A stretch of DNA of 53,506 nt, taken from assembly GCF_002875945.1 (NCBI RefSeq), contig NZ_MCZK01000119.1, positions 1-53,506 of the forward strand. Reading direction: 5' to 3'. This stretch comes from Vibrio lentus. GTDB taxonomy: Bacteria; Pseudomonadota; Gammaproteobacteria; Enterobacterales; Vibrionaceae. Under the pieces are notes generated by a model. That model saw only the letters and a list, made by a program, of their open reading frames with translations, ran no database searches and was not told the origin of the DNA. Numbering within the stretch: position 1 is the first letter of the stretch; each line of letters starts with the position of its first letter. Below are positions 25,297-34,331 of the stretch, piece by piece. The translations under genes were made by a program, and so were the position numbers.

Positions 25297-26556
25297 CTAG
25301 CGCGCTAACTTGTGATGAGCTCGCGAAAAATGACCCGCACAGAATGCGCCTACAATCGACAGCTCACCCGCCAAACATAATGCAGCACAAACCTCAGCTA
25401 AGGCTTGTGATTTACCGTTACCATGTAGCCCTAATAAATCGAGACACGCTTTTTGACTTGGTAGGCCTGTACCGCCACCGACTGTCCCTAGCATCAAGTT
25501 AGGAAGCGTCACGCTCGCGTATAAACCGCCTTCTTTGTTGAGCTCCATACGAGTCATACCAATTGCAGACTCAGCAACACACGCCGCGTCTTGGCCGCAA
25601 GCAATGTAGAGCGCAGCAAGTGCATTCGCATAATGAGCATTAATACCAATCGTACCGCTTAGAGCGCCGCCGACAGTGGTCATTTGTCCGAACTGCACCA
25701 TCTTCTCTGGTGTGGTGTGGAGGTACTTGGCGACAAGCTCAGCAGAGATGTTGACCTCGGCTGTGACTTTCTTACCACGAACGCTACGTAAGGTTTGAGT
25801 ATTGGCTTTTTTGTCGCCCGATAAGTTGCCATCAAGGAAGGCGTGATCGGGTTTCACTGGTGTATGTTCAATGATGTACTCAAATACTGCATTGGTCGCG
25901 ATAGTCACCATATTCTGACCAGAAGCGTCTCCGGTTAGAAATTCAAACACCAAGTAAACATGGTTGCCTTCGATGTTGATATTGATGTCGGTAAGTTTGC
26001 CGTGTGATGTAGTTGATTCCGCTAAGGTTTTAAATTGGTCATATTGGGTCACCGCCCAAGCAACAAACTGTCCAGCTTCAACCAAACCTTGGAATGCGAA
26101 ACCAGGCGTACGTGTTACGCCTTCATTGAGCAGCATTGCACTTGCACCACCACAGGCGGTAATCAGCTTTGAACCACGGTTATAAGACGCAACAAGCGCC
26201 GCTTCAGTGGTTGCAAGTGGGACTAAGTAATCACCTTTAGCAAACAGGCCGTTGACTCTTAAAGGTCCGGAGATGCCGACAGGGACTTTAACCGTGCCAA
26301 TAAAGTGCTCTATGTTTTTCTCATAAGCTTGAATCTGGCTTTGAGTATGAGGGTCGAGCAGTTCTTGCTGCGAGTCTGCATTATCGAGAGCGGTCCAGCG
26401 ACGTGTAAGGTTCTTTTCCGTCAGATAAGGGCTCGGAGTCAGCTTATTCACTGGCTTCTCAAAATTAGGCTGGAGCTTCTTTTCTAATTCGTCTGCGGAG
26501 ATGTCGCCTCCTAAAATAGAAACATAGTCACGGCGATGCAGATTTAGTTTTGGCAT
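25297..26556 (-). CDS. Hydroxymethylglutaryl-CoA reductase
   Basis: A 419-residue enzyme that reduces HMG-CoA to mevalonate. Class I-type motifs are visible: FIGTVKVPVGISGPL, the catalytic Glu in TTEAALVASYNRGSKL, GDASGQNMVTIATNAV, the lysine in DGNLSGDKKAN, GTVGGGTGLPSQKACL, and the catalytic His near the C-terminus in AGHFSRAHH. No other mevalonate-pathway gene is in the window, and Vibrio is known to make isoprenoids by the MEP route. The start is ATG 26556, though no strong ribosome site is seen; a TTG lies at 26586. A LysR gene follows closely. Confidence 0.93.
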   Translation of the reverse strand: MPKLNLHRRDYVSILGGDISADELEKKLQPNFEKPVNKLTPSPYLTEKNLTRRWTALDNADSQQELLDPHTQSQIQAYEKNIEHFIGTVKVPVGISGPLRVNGLFAKGDYLVPLATTEAALVASYNRGSKLITACGGASAMLLNEGVTRTPGFAFQGLVEAGQFVAWAVTQYDQFKTLAESTTSHGKLTDININIEGNHVYLVFEFLTGDASGQNMVTIATNAVFEYIIEHTPVKPDHAFLDGNLSGDKKANTQTLRSVRGKKVTAEVNISAELVAKYLHTTPEKMVQFGQMTTVGGALSGTIGINAHYANALAALYIACGQDAACVAESAIGMTRMELNKEGGLYASVTLPNLMLGTVGGGTGLPSQKACLDLLGLHGNGKSQALAEVCAALCLAGELSIVGAFCAGHFSRAHHKLAR

Positions 26557-26742
26557 AAGTAGTACGAAGTAAAGTTTGTGCTGCAAGAATAGTTTGCGCT
26601 GATTCTACCGAGTAATAAACCAGAAACAAGCGTCAGATATAATGAGTTACAGTTTGTGTGCTTATAGAGTCAAAAAGCATCAAAAGTCGTTGAATCAAAC
26701 GGATTCAGGACATAGGAAACAAGCACTAAGTGTGAGTATAGA

Positions 26743-27063
26743 TCAGATATGGATGTCGAGAAGACTGCCAATGGCTTCGTTTTGACGATCAACGACACTC
26801 GCGCCAACGCGATTGTAACTGGCACTTTGGGTCAGTTTTATTAGTGAATCGGTTGAGGATGAAACAGGCTCTGGTTCTTTGTCTTTTAAAGAAAGAGATT
26901 TTTCAGGTTCGATTTGGTTAAAGCTAAGATCGCTAGATTGGGAGAAGTCATTTGATTCGGGAGTGTGCTGAGCGGCTTGGTTCAGTTCAATTGCCGCTTC
27001 TTCAGCCATATTGGTTGACTGCTGAACAATGGCATAACCTGATTGAATCCCCGAAATCGACAT
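26743..27063 (-). CDS. Small protein resembling the ends of flagellar rod/hook proteins
   Basis: A 106-residue protein. The N-terminus MSISGIQSGYAIVQQSTNMA resembles the N-terminal helix of flagellar axial proteins. The C-terminus, with ASYNRVGASVVDRQNEAIGS and then LLDIHI, resembles their C-terminal helix (rod proteins such as FlgG end in a similar E-x-LG-LLDI pattern). The middle, rich in S, E, D and P, looks unstructured, so the usual folded core is missing. No flagellar gene is nearby. The ATG follows AAAGG. It may be an orphan axial-like protein; the resemblance is by eye only. Confidence 0.6.
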   Translation of the reverse strand: MSISGIQSGYAIVQQSTNMAEEAAIELNQAAQHTPESNDFSQSSDLSFNQIEPEKSLSLKDKEPEPVSSSTDSLIKLTQSASYNRVGASVVDRQNEAIGSLLDIHI

Positions 27064-27184
27064 GTCAGAACCTTTAATTGACGTATGGGATGAGTCTAGG
27101 TTGACGATATTTTGAGCGCAATGGTGAAGTGGTGTAATTTACAGTGAAACGGTGAACTTAGGCTAAAAAAGTGATCTCTGTCTA

Positions 27185-27346
27185 CTAATTAAACAGGTCG
27201 TTTAGAGCGTTTAACTCTTCATCAGTAAGTAAAGAAGACTGTTCTGTCTCGACATTACCATCGATTTCACCCTGTAATGCTTTCAATTGCTGAGGGCTAA
27301 GAAGCTGTATCTGTTGCTTAAATGCTTCAAATTGTTGTGTATTCAT
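27185..27346 (-). CDS. Hypothetical 53-residue protein
   Basis: The ORF opens with ATG seven bases after AAGGT. It encodes a glutamine-rich helical start (MNTQQFEAFKQQIQLLSPQQ) and an acidic helical end (LLTDEELNALNDLFN), with no membrane segment or cysteine. The start slightly recalls the N-terminus of some IS1595-type transposases, but nothing else of an element is present and the C-terminus looks complete. I assign no function. It follows the yccS gene on the same strand, about 330 bases downstream. Confidence 0.5.
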   Translation of the reverse strand: MNTQQFEAFKQQIQLLSPQQLKALQGEIDGNVETEQSSLLTDEELNALNDLFN

Positions 27347-27680
27347 AGTGTGACCTTAGTTCAAATCCATATGCTCTATTGAGCATAGACTACCGATACA
27401 AGAAATCAACCAACATTAAATGAATATTAAAAGATGTTTGAAGGTTCTTGAAACTAAGACAACTATAAATTGCTCTGGTTGTTTTTTGTCCGAGAATTGT
27501 CAGGCAAAGTTAACGCTTGGTTAATCAAAGTCAGAAAGTTCCTACAAAGTAAAAATGCTCTGATCCCTTATCTGGCGGGGCGTGCAGTTAGTTTACTATA
27601 CCTACTTATAGGTATTGGTATAATAAACCATACATACACCTATTGATCATTATGTATTCAAATTATGTATCTTTCTGTTT
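27347..27680. other. Intergenic stretch downstream of yccS
   Basis: ATACCTA and TAGGTAT (27598-27615) form a 7-bp hairpin beside a TATAAT at 27619, which could be part of a plus-strand promoter with no gene to serve. Otherwise I see no supported feature. Confidence 0.4.
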
Positions 27681-29885
27681 TTACAGTATTTTATCTTCTG
27701 GAGCAGAATTCGCCTTTTCGAGAGGCTTTTCGATGTTCACTTTAACGGCAAACTTGGTGGCTAAGGTGTGTAATTCTGGGAGCATTCGATAGATCAAATG
27801 CAACTGCTGTAGGACCATCCTTACAGAGCTTTCGTCTTCTTCTCTCCACTCACTTAAACGTTTATCAAGCTCAGGGTCATAAGCATTTTTGACTTCGCAG
27901 TGCTCACGATGAGAATAAAGCTGATCGTTCAGTGCATCGAGGTGTTCGTGTATTACTCTATGAGCGTCTAACACAAGCTTGTGCGTCGCTTCATCATCGA
28001 TACGCGTTCTGTGAGCACCCAGCGCTGAGATGTAGCTCAGTAAAGCGTGATTTAAGGTAAGAAAGCGGAAGCTCTCGTCTTCAGACGTTCGATACTTGCC
28101 GGGCTCAACCAGCATGCTACTGATAGCGACGGTCAAGTTGGCATCGTTATTGTGCGCACTACGGCGAGAAATGCGGTAATTGAGCGTGTCTTTTTTGCCT
28201 ACACGATATTGGCCAATGATCTGAGCCAGATAATTCTTGTTTGAATCAAGGGCGTCCGCCATTACCTTGTGCAGTCGTTTCGATTGCCAGTCAGGTAGAA
28301 TGTAAATCACAGCCAAAACAGCAAGCGCACAGCCAATGAAGGTATCCGCTAGCCTTGGTAGTACTACGGCATAGCCTTCGCCGAGCTGATTGAAACAGAA
28401 CAACACCAGTAAGGTGATAAAGCCGGTTGCGAAGCCGTAGTTATTGATGCGGAACGCAAAGAACATCACGCCACTGATGACAATAAAGACCAACTGGCTC
28501 TCTTGAGACGGGAAGAAGGTCAGTAGCGGAACGCCAATCAACAAACCAGCCACTGTGCCAATCACACGGGCTGTCAGCTTTTGTCGCGTGGCGCTGTAGT
28601 TGGGCTGACATACAAACAGTGTCGTTAGCAAGATCCAATAGCCACGTTCGATATCAAAACCTTGAATAATGCCGTAACCGAGCGTCAGCGTGACGGCCAT
28701 ACGTATTGCGTGGCGAAACAGCATTGAGTCGGTGTGCAGGTTGGCTCTGATCTTTTGCCACATAGCCGTCAAGGTATGTGGGTTGGTATCGTCTAAGACA
28801 CCTTCTTCTAGTTTCTCAGCGTCTGGATTACTGATATTCGATAGCTGCTTTTCAACGGTGGCCAGGTTGTTGAACAGGTAATCCAATTGGTTCAATAACG
28901 GTTTCCATTCTGGCTTATTTTGCTGATGAAGGTGAGTGAGTGAGGACATCAACTCATCAAGCGCCAATACAGATTTGTCACCATGTTGGTATTCTGCGCC
29001 AACCTTCAGTGAACTCGCGACTTCTTTACACGCGGTTGCTTGAGCCTCTAGAAGATACTTAAAGCGGAACAATACATCAGAGCGTTCGAAGTGTTTTGCC
29101 AGTTCTTGATAACGGTAGTGGGTTGAACTCACGCGTTCATGAATGTCTTGTGCGATGAAGTAGGTATTTAAGAATCGGTCACTCGGACCATCGATGTGCC
29201 CGCGTTTAGAACGGTTAAGCAGCGTCGCTTTACACATGTTGAGTGCATTCACGGTGCTGGCATTCAGTTTGGCTTCGATAATACGGTGTGGCTGCGGAAT
29301 AAGGTCAGACACCGGATAAAACAACTCAGCCTTAGAATTCATATAGGTGCCGATTTGATCAAACACGGTCGCGAGGTTTTGCTGCACAGGTTGCATTGGC
29401 CACACAATTTGCCAAATCATTGACATGAAGTAGTACCAAGCCGCACCGGTTAATAATAGTAGTGGCTGAAACCATAAGTTGATGCTCTCGTGTGCGCCGA
29501 GCATGGTGTAAATAGCGACCAGTAGAGAGCCAAATGCGATGCTCGCGTATTTAGGGCCAATCGCCCCAAGCATTATGAAAGAGAAAGTCGATGCGAAAAG
29601 ACCTAATGCGAACAGCCAAGGTGTGTTGAAAAGTAGCTCAATAGAAAAGGCGGCGATCGCAAAACAGATAAAGGTCAGGGTGAGTGCTTTTAGGCGACCC
29701 GTAAAACTGTCGTCACTTTCAGCCAGTGCAGCAGCGATGACACCTAAAATTAATGGGGTGATCAGTGTGTTTTGTTCATAATACCAAGCTGGAATCACAA
29801 CACCGAGCAGGGTGATGAGAATTAACACGCTGTAATTTATGGTTTTATTCGCCCAATAAAGGCGTAATTTGGCTGAAAAGTCCAC
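27681..29885 (-). CDS. yccS: YccS-type FUSC-family inner-membrane protein
   Basis: A 734-residue protein (E. coli YccS about 717) with two blocks of membrane helices near residues 15-150 and 390-520 and large cytoplasmic regions after each. The second block carries the fusaric-acid-resistance-like (FUSC) signature FDIERGYWILLTTLFVCQPN with SATRQKLTARVIGTVAGLL. Proteins of this family resemble efflux pumps or channels, but the YccS substrate is unknown. The start is GTG 29885. It is divergent from helD, as yccS lies near helD in E. coli. Confidence 0.92.
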   Translation of the reverse strand: MDFSAKLRLYWANKTINYSVLILITLLGVVIPAWYYEQNTLITPLILGVIAAALAESDDSFTGRLKALTLTFICFAIAAFSIELLFNTPWLFALGLFASTFSFIMLGAIGPKYASIAFGSLLVAIYTMLGAHESINLWFQPLLLLTGAAWYYFMSMIWQIVWPMQPVQQNLATVFDQIGTYMNSKAELFYPVSDLIPQPHRIIEAKLNASTVNALNMCKATLLNRSKRGHIDGPSDRFLNTYFIAQDIHERVSSTHYRYQELAKHFERSDVLFRFKYLLEAQATACKEVASSLKVGAEYQHGDKSVLALDELMSSLTHLHQQNKPEWKPLLNQLDYLFNNLATVEKQLSNISNPDAEKLEEGVLDDTNPHTLTAMWQKIRANLHTDSMLFRHAIRMAVTLTLGYGIIQGFDIERGYWILLTTLFVCQPNYSATRQKLTARVIGTVAGLLIGVPLLTFFPSQESQLVFIVISGVMFFAFRINNYGFATGFITLLVLFCFNQLGEGYAVVLPRLADTFIGCALAVLAVIYILPDWQSKRLHKVMADALDSNKNYLAQIIGQYRVGKKDTLNYRISRRSAHNNDANLTVAISSMLVEPGKYRTSEDESFRFLTLNHALLSYISALGAHRTRIDDEATHKLVLDAHRVIHEHLDALNDQLYSHREHCEVKNAYDPELDKRLSEWREEDESSVRMVLQQLHLIYRMLPELHTLATKFAVKVNIEKPLEKANSAPEDKIL

Positions 29886-30062
29886 AGTCGCTCACTTGAC
29901 ACACTAAAACCATAATCCTAACAGAAATCAAGCACAAGAATTTGATACTTATCCATAATTGGCCTTAGGTGGTCATGAAAGCGTCGATAAGATGAGAGAC
30001 ATTATTAATTCTCATTGCATCATGATATAAATTCAATATTCCCAATTAAAGAGCACGCTCCA

Positions 30063-32138
30063 ATGCAGCTAAGCGCTAACAAGACTGCACAGTTTTTTAT
30101 TCAAAATGAATATCATCAGGTTGAACTTGATGGTCCACGTCTATTGTTGTCTTCAGTAGGCAGTGAAGAACGTATTCCGTTTACTATTTGGAGTGGCAAG
30201 ATCGCGATAAAGCGCGGATTGTTCTGGGGATCGTTACAGTTCTTTGCTAATCAACAAGATGGCCAACAGCGTAGTTGGTTAGTGCAAGGTTTACCTTGGG
30301 ATCAATGTCGTCAATTTGCTCGTGCGTCGGTTGCCGCTTATCAACGTTGGCACGACACTCAATGTGAGCAGCTTGCAGAACATGTCCCTCAATGGGAGGC
30401 TGAACTCACACGCCTTGAACAACTTCCTGCTTTCCTTCCTCATTCTAAAGTGAACGTCTGGGTCGACATTGTGAATTCAGGCTTAGAAAACATGAACATG
30501 ACTTTGGAAGAAGCCGCTCAGCGTATGCCTAAACGTGTCGCGAGAATGCAGCCATGGTTATCTGAAACCGAGATTAAGCAAGCCGACAGAAACCAACAAT
30601 GGCTAGAGACTGAAAGAAAGAACTGGGAAGTGTTGTTTGCTCAATGTGAGTCGTCTCCGTTGAACTTGTCGCAGCAATATGCGGTGTTGATGAACGATGA
30701 CCATAACTTGATTCTTGCGGGTGCGGGTTCGGGGAAAACCAGTGTTCTGACAGCGCGTGTCGCGTACTTATTGCAAAGCCATCAAGCGCAAGCTGAAGAG
30801 TTATTGTTGCTCGCCTTTGGTCGTGAAGCGGCTCAAGAAATGAAACAGCGTCTCGATAGTAAAATTGGTTTGTCAGCCGAGAAGGTGCAAGTCAATACCT
30901 TCCACCAGTTAGGTTTGAAGATCCTGAATCAGGTTGAAACCGAACGTGTTGTTATTTCTCCATTGGCCTTAGATGACAATCAACGCCAAGCGTGGTGCAT
31001 TGATTGGCTGAAAAAACATTGGATGACGCCAACCAACTTCAAGCGTTGGCAAAAGCACTTATCTAAATGGCCAATCGCCTATTTAACGGGTGATGATGAA
31101 CTCGGAAGCCACGTTTCAAACCTGAAGCTTATAGGTTGGCTAGAGAAACAGCTTGAGCAGTTGAATGCATCGGGTTTATCAAAGAAAGAAGTGCAACAGC
31201 AGCTGATCGACCACAGAGACTACACGCGTCTTAATAGTGAATTATCACTGTGTTGGCCTTGCGTGACCGCGTGGCAGAAAGCGTTAAAAGAAGAGAATCA
31301 TATCGACTTCTCGACCATGATCAGCCGTGCGACTCAATATGTCGAGAAGGGCAAATTTGTCTCTCCTTGGAAGTTCATCATGATCGATGAATATCAAGAT
31401 ATCTCTCCAGACCGTTTAGCATTGGTTGAAGCCTTGTGTAATCAATCCAAAGCCGAGCATCAAGCCTCTATTTTTGCCGTGGGTGATGACTGGCAGTCTA
31501 TTTATCAATTTGCGGGTGCCGATGTTGATTTAACAACTGGCTTTAAAGATAGATTTGAAAGCTCGACGATCCACCATTTAGATACCACTTATCGATTTAA
31601 CAATCAGTTAGGTGCGGTTGCCAATCGCTTTGTGCAAGAAAACCCGATTCAATTACCAAAAGAACTGAACAGCTTTAAGCAACAGAAACAGAAGGCGGTT
31701 TACAGCACATCAAGCAAAGATATTGAGAAGATTCTCGATCAGCTGAACAGGCAGGCGAAAGGCAAGCAAAACAAGTCGGTTATGTTGTTAGGTCGTAATC
31801 ACTATCACAAGCCAGAGCTTCTGGAAGATTGGAAAAAGATCTTCACCTCGATCGACCTGAAATTTATGACTTGCCACGCCAGTAAGGGTAAAGAAGCGGA
31901 TTTTGTGATTATACTTTGTGTAGACGAAGGTCAATTCCCAGCGAAGAAGAAGCAACTTCATATTGATGGTGCTTTGACGGAATCGTCAGATGTCTTCCCT
32001 TATGCTGAAGAGCGACGTTTGTTCTACGTGGCAATGACACGTGCAAAAGAGAAGGTTTGGATTACCCATAGTGGTGACGGGTCAGGCTTCGTACAAGAAC
32101 TGCATGGTTCAGATTATCCTGTCGTTCGTAAAAAATAA
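30063..32138 (+). CDS. helD: DNA helicase IV
   Basis: A superfamily I 3'-5' DNA helicase of about 691 residues (E. coli HelD 684). The Walker A motif is AGAGSGKTSVLTAR near residue 218, the DExx box is IDEYQDISPDR near 440, and later motifs are GDDWQSIYQFAGADVDLTT, LDTTYRFN, THASKGKEADFVII-like (here CHASKGKEADF) and FYVAMTRAKEKVW. The N-terminal region of about 200 residues is typical of HelD and not of Rep or UvrD. The start is taken at ATG 30063; an in-frame upstream start at 30015 is less likely. It lies divergent from yccS and upstream of a VOC gene. Confidence 0.96.
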   Translation: MQLSANKTAQFFIQNEYHQVELDGPRLLLSSVGSEERIPFTIWSGKIAIKRGLFWGSLQFFANQQDGQQRSWLVQGLPWDQCRQFARASVAAYQRWHDTQCEQLAEHVPQWEAELTRLEQLPAFLPHSKVNVWVDIVNSGLENMNMTLEEAAQRMPKRVARMQPWLSETEIKQADRNQQWLETERKNWEVLFAQCESSPLNLSQQYAVLMNDDHNLILAGAGSGKTSVLTARVAYLLQSHQAQAEELLLLAFGREAAQEMKQRLDSKIGLSAEKVQVNTFHQLGLKILNQVETERVVISPLALDDNQRQAWCIDWLKKHWMTPTNFKRWQKHLSKWPIAYLTGDDELGSHVSNLKLIGWLEKQLEQLNASGLSKKEVQQQLIDHRDYTRLNSELSLCWPCVTAWQKALKEENHIDFSTMISRATQYVEKGKFVSPWKFIMIDEYQDISPDRLALVEALCNQSKAEHQASIFAVGDDWQSIYQFAGADVDLTTGFKDRFESSTIHHLDTTYRFNNQLGAVANRFVQENPIQLPKELNSFKQQKQKAVYSTSSKDIEKILDQLNRQAKGKQNKSVMLLGRNHYHKPELLEDWKKIFTSIDLKFMTCHASKGKEADFVIILCVDEGQFPAKKKQLHIDGALTESSDVFPYAEERRLFYVAMTRAKEKVWITHSGDGSGFVQELHGSDYPVVRKK

Positions 32139-32225
32139 GCCAGAAAAAGGTTTCAGACTACAAGTTTGAGAACACCAAGCTTGAAAACACCAAACGTGAA
32201 AAACAGTTAACCAGAGGATGCTGAT

Positions 32226-32576
32226 ATGGAACACGGCTCTATCAATTACATAGAATTTCCTGCTCGCGATATTGAGGCAACCAAAACGTTTTTTATTCAA
32301 GCGTTTGCTTGGCGCTTTGAAGACTACGGACCTGAGTATTCTGCTTTTGAAGGTAAAGGCTTAATGGGCGGTTTCTATTTGGCGGATTTAGCGTCTAGTA
32401 CGGATAATGGTGCTGCACTGATGGTGTTTTACAGTCAAGATCTTGAGCAAACTGAGCGTGATGTGATTGATGCTGGTGGCAAGATTAACCGTGAAATATT
32501 TAGCTTTCCCGGTGGACGACGTTTCCATTTCCTTGAACCGAGTGGCAATGAGATGGCTGTGTGGAGCGATAAATAA
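32226..32576 (+). CDS. VOC-family (glyoxalase/bleomycin-resistance fold) protein
   Basis: A 116-residue single vicinal-oxygen-chelate domain. It begins INYIEFPARDIEATKTFFIQ, has the middle FEGKGLMGGFYLADL and ends FHFLEPSGNEMAVWS, the usual end of such domains with the Glu metal ligand. Metal, substrate and reaction cannot be read off; glyoxalase I, dioxygenases and binding proteins share the fold. It lies 87 bases after helD and next to, but convergent with, mgsA. The closeness to a methylglyoxal source makes a detoxifying role attractive but unproven. A terminator follows. Confidence 0.85.
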   Translation: MEHGSINYIEFPARDIEATKTFFIQAFAWRFEDYGPEYSAFEGKGLMGGFYLADLASSTDNGAALMVFYSQDLEQTERDVIDAGGKINREIFSFPGGRRFHFLEPSGNEMAVWSDK

Positions 32577-32609
32577 TCAGCGCTATGAGCTCAAAAACTT
32601 CGGACAAAT

Positions 32610-32637
32610 AAAAGCCTGCAACTAAGCAGGCTTTTTT
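32610..32637 (+). terminator. Terminator of the VOC gene
   Basis: AAAAGCCTGC and GCAGGCTTTT pair perfectly around a six-base loop, followed by further T residues. Confidence 0.92.
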
Positions 32638-32693
32638 GTGTTTGATTTCCTATCCGCTAAGAAAGCGAACAGATCAGTCGGCGAAACTAAGGC

Positions 32694-33149
32694 TTAAGTG
32701 CGCTCAGCTAGGTACGCTTCGTAGTCTGGGATCTCGATGACCACTTCTTCTTCAAGCAGTGAAGAGTTAAATAAGAAGTTAGCGGTAGCGCGGTTGGTTG
32801 CCACTGGGATGTTCCAAACACTTGCGATACGAAGCAATGCTTTTACGTCCGGGTCGTGTGGTACGGCATTCAATGGATCCCAGAAGAAAATCATCATATC
32901 GATCTTGCCTTCAGAGATAAGCGCGCCCAGTTGTTGGTCACCGCCCATAGGGCCACTGATCATGCTCTTAATCGCTAAGCCTGTTTCTTTACTTAGTAGA
33001 GAACCCGTCGTGCCCGTTGCATAAAGGAAGTGCTTTTGTAGTTTTTCTTTGTTCTCTTTGACCCATCTTAGTAGCTCAGGTTTGAAATGGTCATGAGCGA
33101 CCAAAGCGATATTCTTATGCGTTGGCATAGTACGCGTTGTTTTTTGCAT
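32694..33149 (-). CDS. mgsA: Methylglyoxal synthase
   Basis: A 151-residue cytoplasmic enzyme (E. coli MgsA 152) that converts dihydroxyacetone phosphate to methylglyoxal and phosphate. Diagnostic stretches are [34 protein letters not shown], the phosphate-binding [14 protein letters not shown], and [20 protein letters not shown] with catalytic aspartates. The ATG follows AGGGAA. The product is an electrophile; the KefG/KefB system 22 kb away is of the type that protects against it. In E. coli mgsA also neighbours helD. Confidence 0.97.
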   Translation of the reverse strand: MQKTTRTMPTHKNIALVAHDHFKPELLRWVKENKEKLQKHFLYATGTTGSLLSKETGLAIKSMISGPMGGDQQLGALISEGKIDMMIFFWDPLNAVPHDPDVKALLRIASVWNIPVATNRATANFLFNSSLLEEEVVIEIPDYEAYLAERT

Positions 33150-33209
33150 GAATGTTCCCTAAATGATTGTTTCGTTTTTTTTGTTTTGAGTTCTTCAGCC
33201 AATATAGCA

Positions 33210-34238
33210 CTAAGGATTCACACTGAATACCGGACGAAACTCAGAAGGTGACAAAGAGTCGGCGATAATCTGATCTTTGAGCGTTGCCGGTGTCAGTGCT
33301 TCGATAGTGGGTGCACTGTGTTTCTCGTATGGCTGATCACGCAAATAACTGACGGCCTGTTTAACGGATAATCGGCCTTGTTCAACCATTTTGTCTGTTG
33401 GCGCAAACAACACCTTATTACGCAGCAGCCCTCGATAAGTTCCGTGACTCAAATAACTTGAGATCAAACCTATTTCTTTGGTTTTTCCGGCGGCTCTTAA
33501 TTCACTGATCGCCGCTTCGATTGCGACTGCACTACCCACAATATATTGAATATCTGGCTGCTCAATCACTTGCTGTACAAGGTTTCTTTGTAGCTCTTTA
33601 TCGTTATCGGCCCAATAGCTGATTTCAATCTCTACGTCACTTGATTTGATTGCATCATAGAAGCCCAATGCGACAGGTTTTGTGCCTCCGCTAGACTGAG
33701 GGCCAAGCAGCAGGGCAATAGGTGTTTTACCAGAACCTTTTGGATGTCGCTTAGCTAGAAACTCGCCCACTTGAAATCCCATCTGGTGCCAATCGACACC
33801 GACTGTACCTTTGAGTACTTTTTGTTGTTCTTTACTCACAGTGAGTTCGTTTACTGTGGCAAAAATGGGTGTGTTCCCAACCCAATCAGAAAGATTATCG
33901 TGATAAGCATCAGGGGACACGGTACCTAAAATAATGGCGTCAGCGCCCCATTGAGTACAAAGCACAAGTTGAGAGGCTTGCTTGCCAATGTTTGGGTATC
34001 CGCCGGCTTCTAATACTCTTAATTCAACCTGCTGTTTTTCAGCCTCAGAGACCATACCGTAATTGACCGACAGCCAATACGAGTCTTTAAGATGTGGATA
34101 AATGGCACAGATTTTCTCTTTCTTAGGTGTAGAGTCAGAAGGCTTTTCTGAGTTTATTGGCTTACTGGCATACGTCGACGAAGCCATGATAGCTAGTAAC
34201 GAAAGAAGACATTTAGAAGCAAAGGGTTTAGATAGCAT
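33210..34238 (-). CDS. torT: TMAO-sensing periplasmic binding protein
   Basis: A 342-residue periplasmic binding protein of the LacI/ribose-binding fold (E. coli TorT 342). A signal peptide ends near MASSTYA. Characteristic segments are CAIYPHLKDSYWLSVNYGM, QWGADAIILGTVSPDAY, GTVGVDWHQMGFQVGE and LLGPQSSGGTKPVALGFYD. TorT binds trimethylamine oxide and works with the TorS sensor, whose gene is divergent 93 bases away. TorS and TorT normally pass the signal to TorR to induce TMAO reductase; torR and torCAD are not in this window. Confidence 0.94.
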   Translation of the reverse strand: MLSKPFASKCLLSLLAIMASSTYASKPINSEKPSDSTPKKEKICAIYPHLKDSYWLSVNYGMVSEAEKQQVELRVLEAGGYPNIGKQASQLVLCTQWGADAIILGTVSPDAYHDNLSDWVGNTPIFATVNELTVSKEQQKVLKGTVGVDWHQMGFQVGEFLAKRHPKGSGKTPIALLLGPQSSGGTKPVALGFYDAIKSSDVEIEISYWADNDKELQRNLVQQVIEQPDIQYIVGSAVAIEAAISELRAAGKTKEIGLISSYLSHGTYRGLLRNKVLFAPTDKMVEQGRLSVKQAVSYLRDQPYEKHSAPTIEALTPATLKDQIIADSLSPSEFRPVFSVNP

Positions 34239-34331
34239 GAATTGCCGTTTTATTGGTTTTAGATAAGAAACACTGCAAAATATAGCGTATTCTGCATGGG
34301 TAAAGAAGAACGTTTTTAAGGTTAAGGGTTT

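Noticed and set aside
27185..27346. Insertion sequence remnant
   Set aside because: The N-terminal resemblance to transposases is faint and there are no inverted ends, catalytic residues or target duplications.
27619..27624. TATAAT on the plus strand as a promoter
   Set aside because: No good -35 at proper spacing and no plus-strand gene downstream for more than 2 kb.
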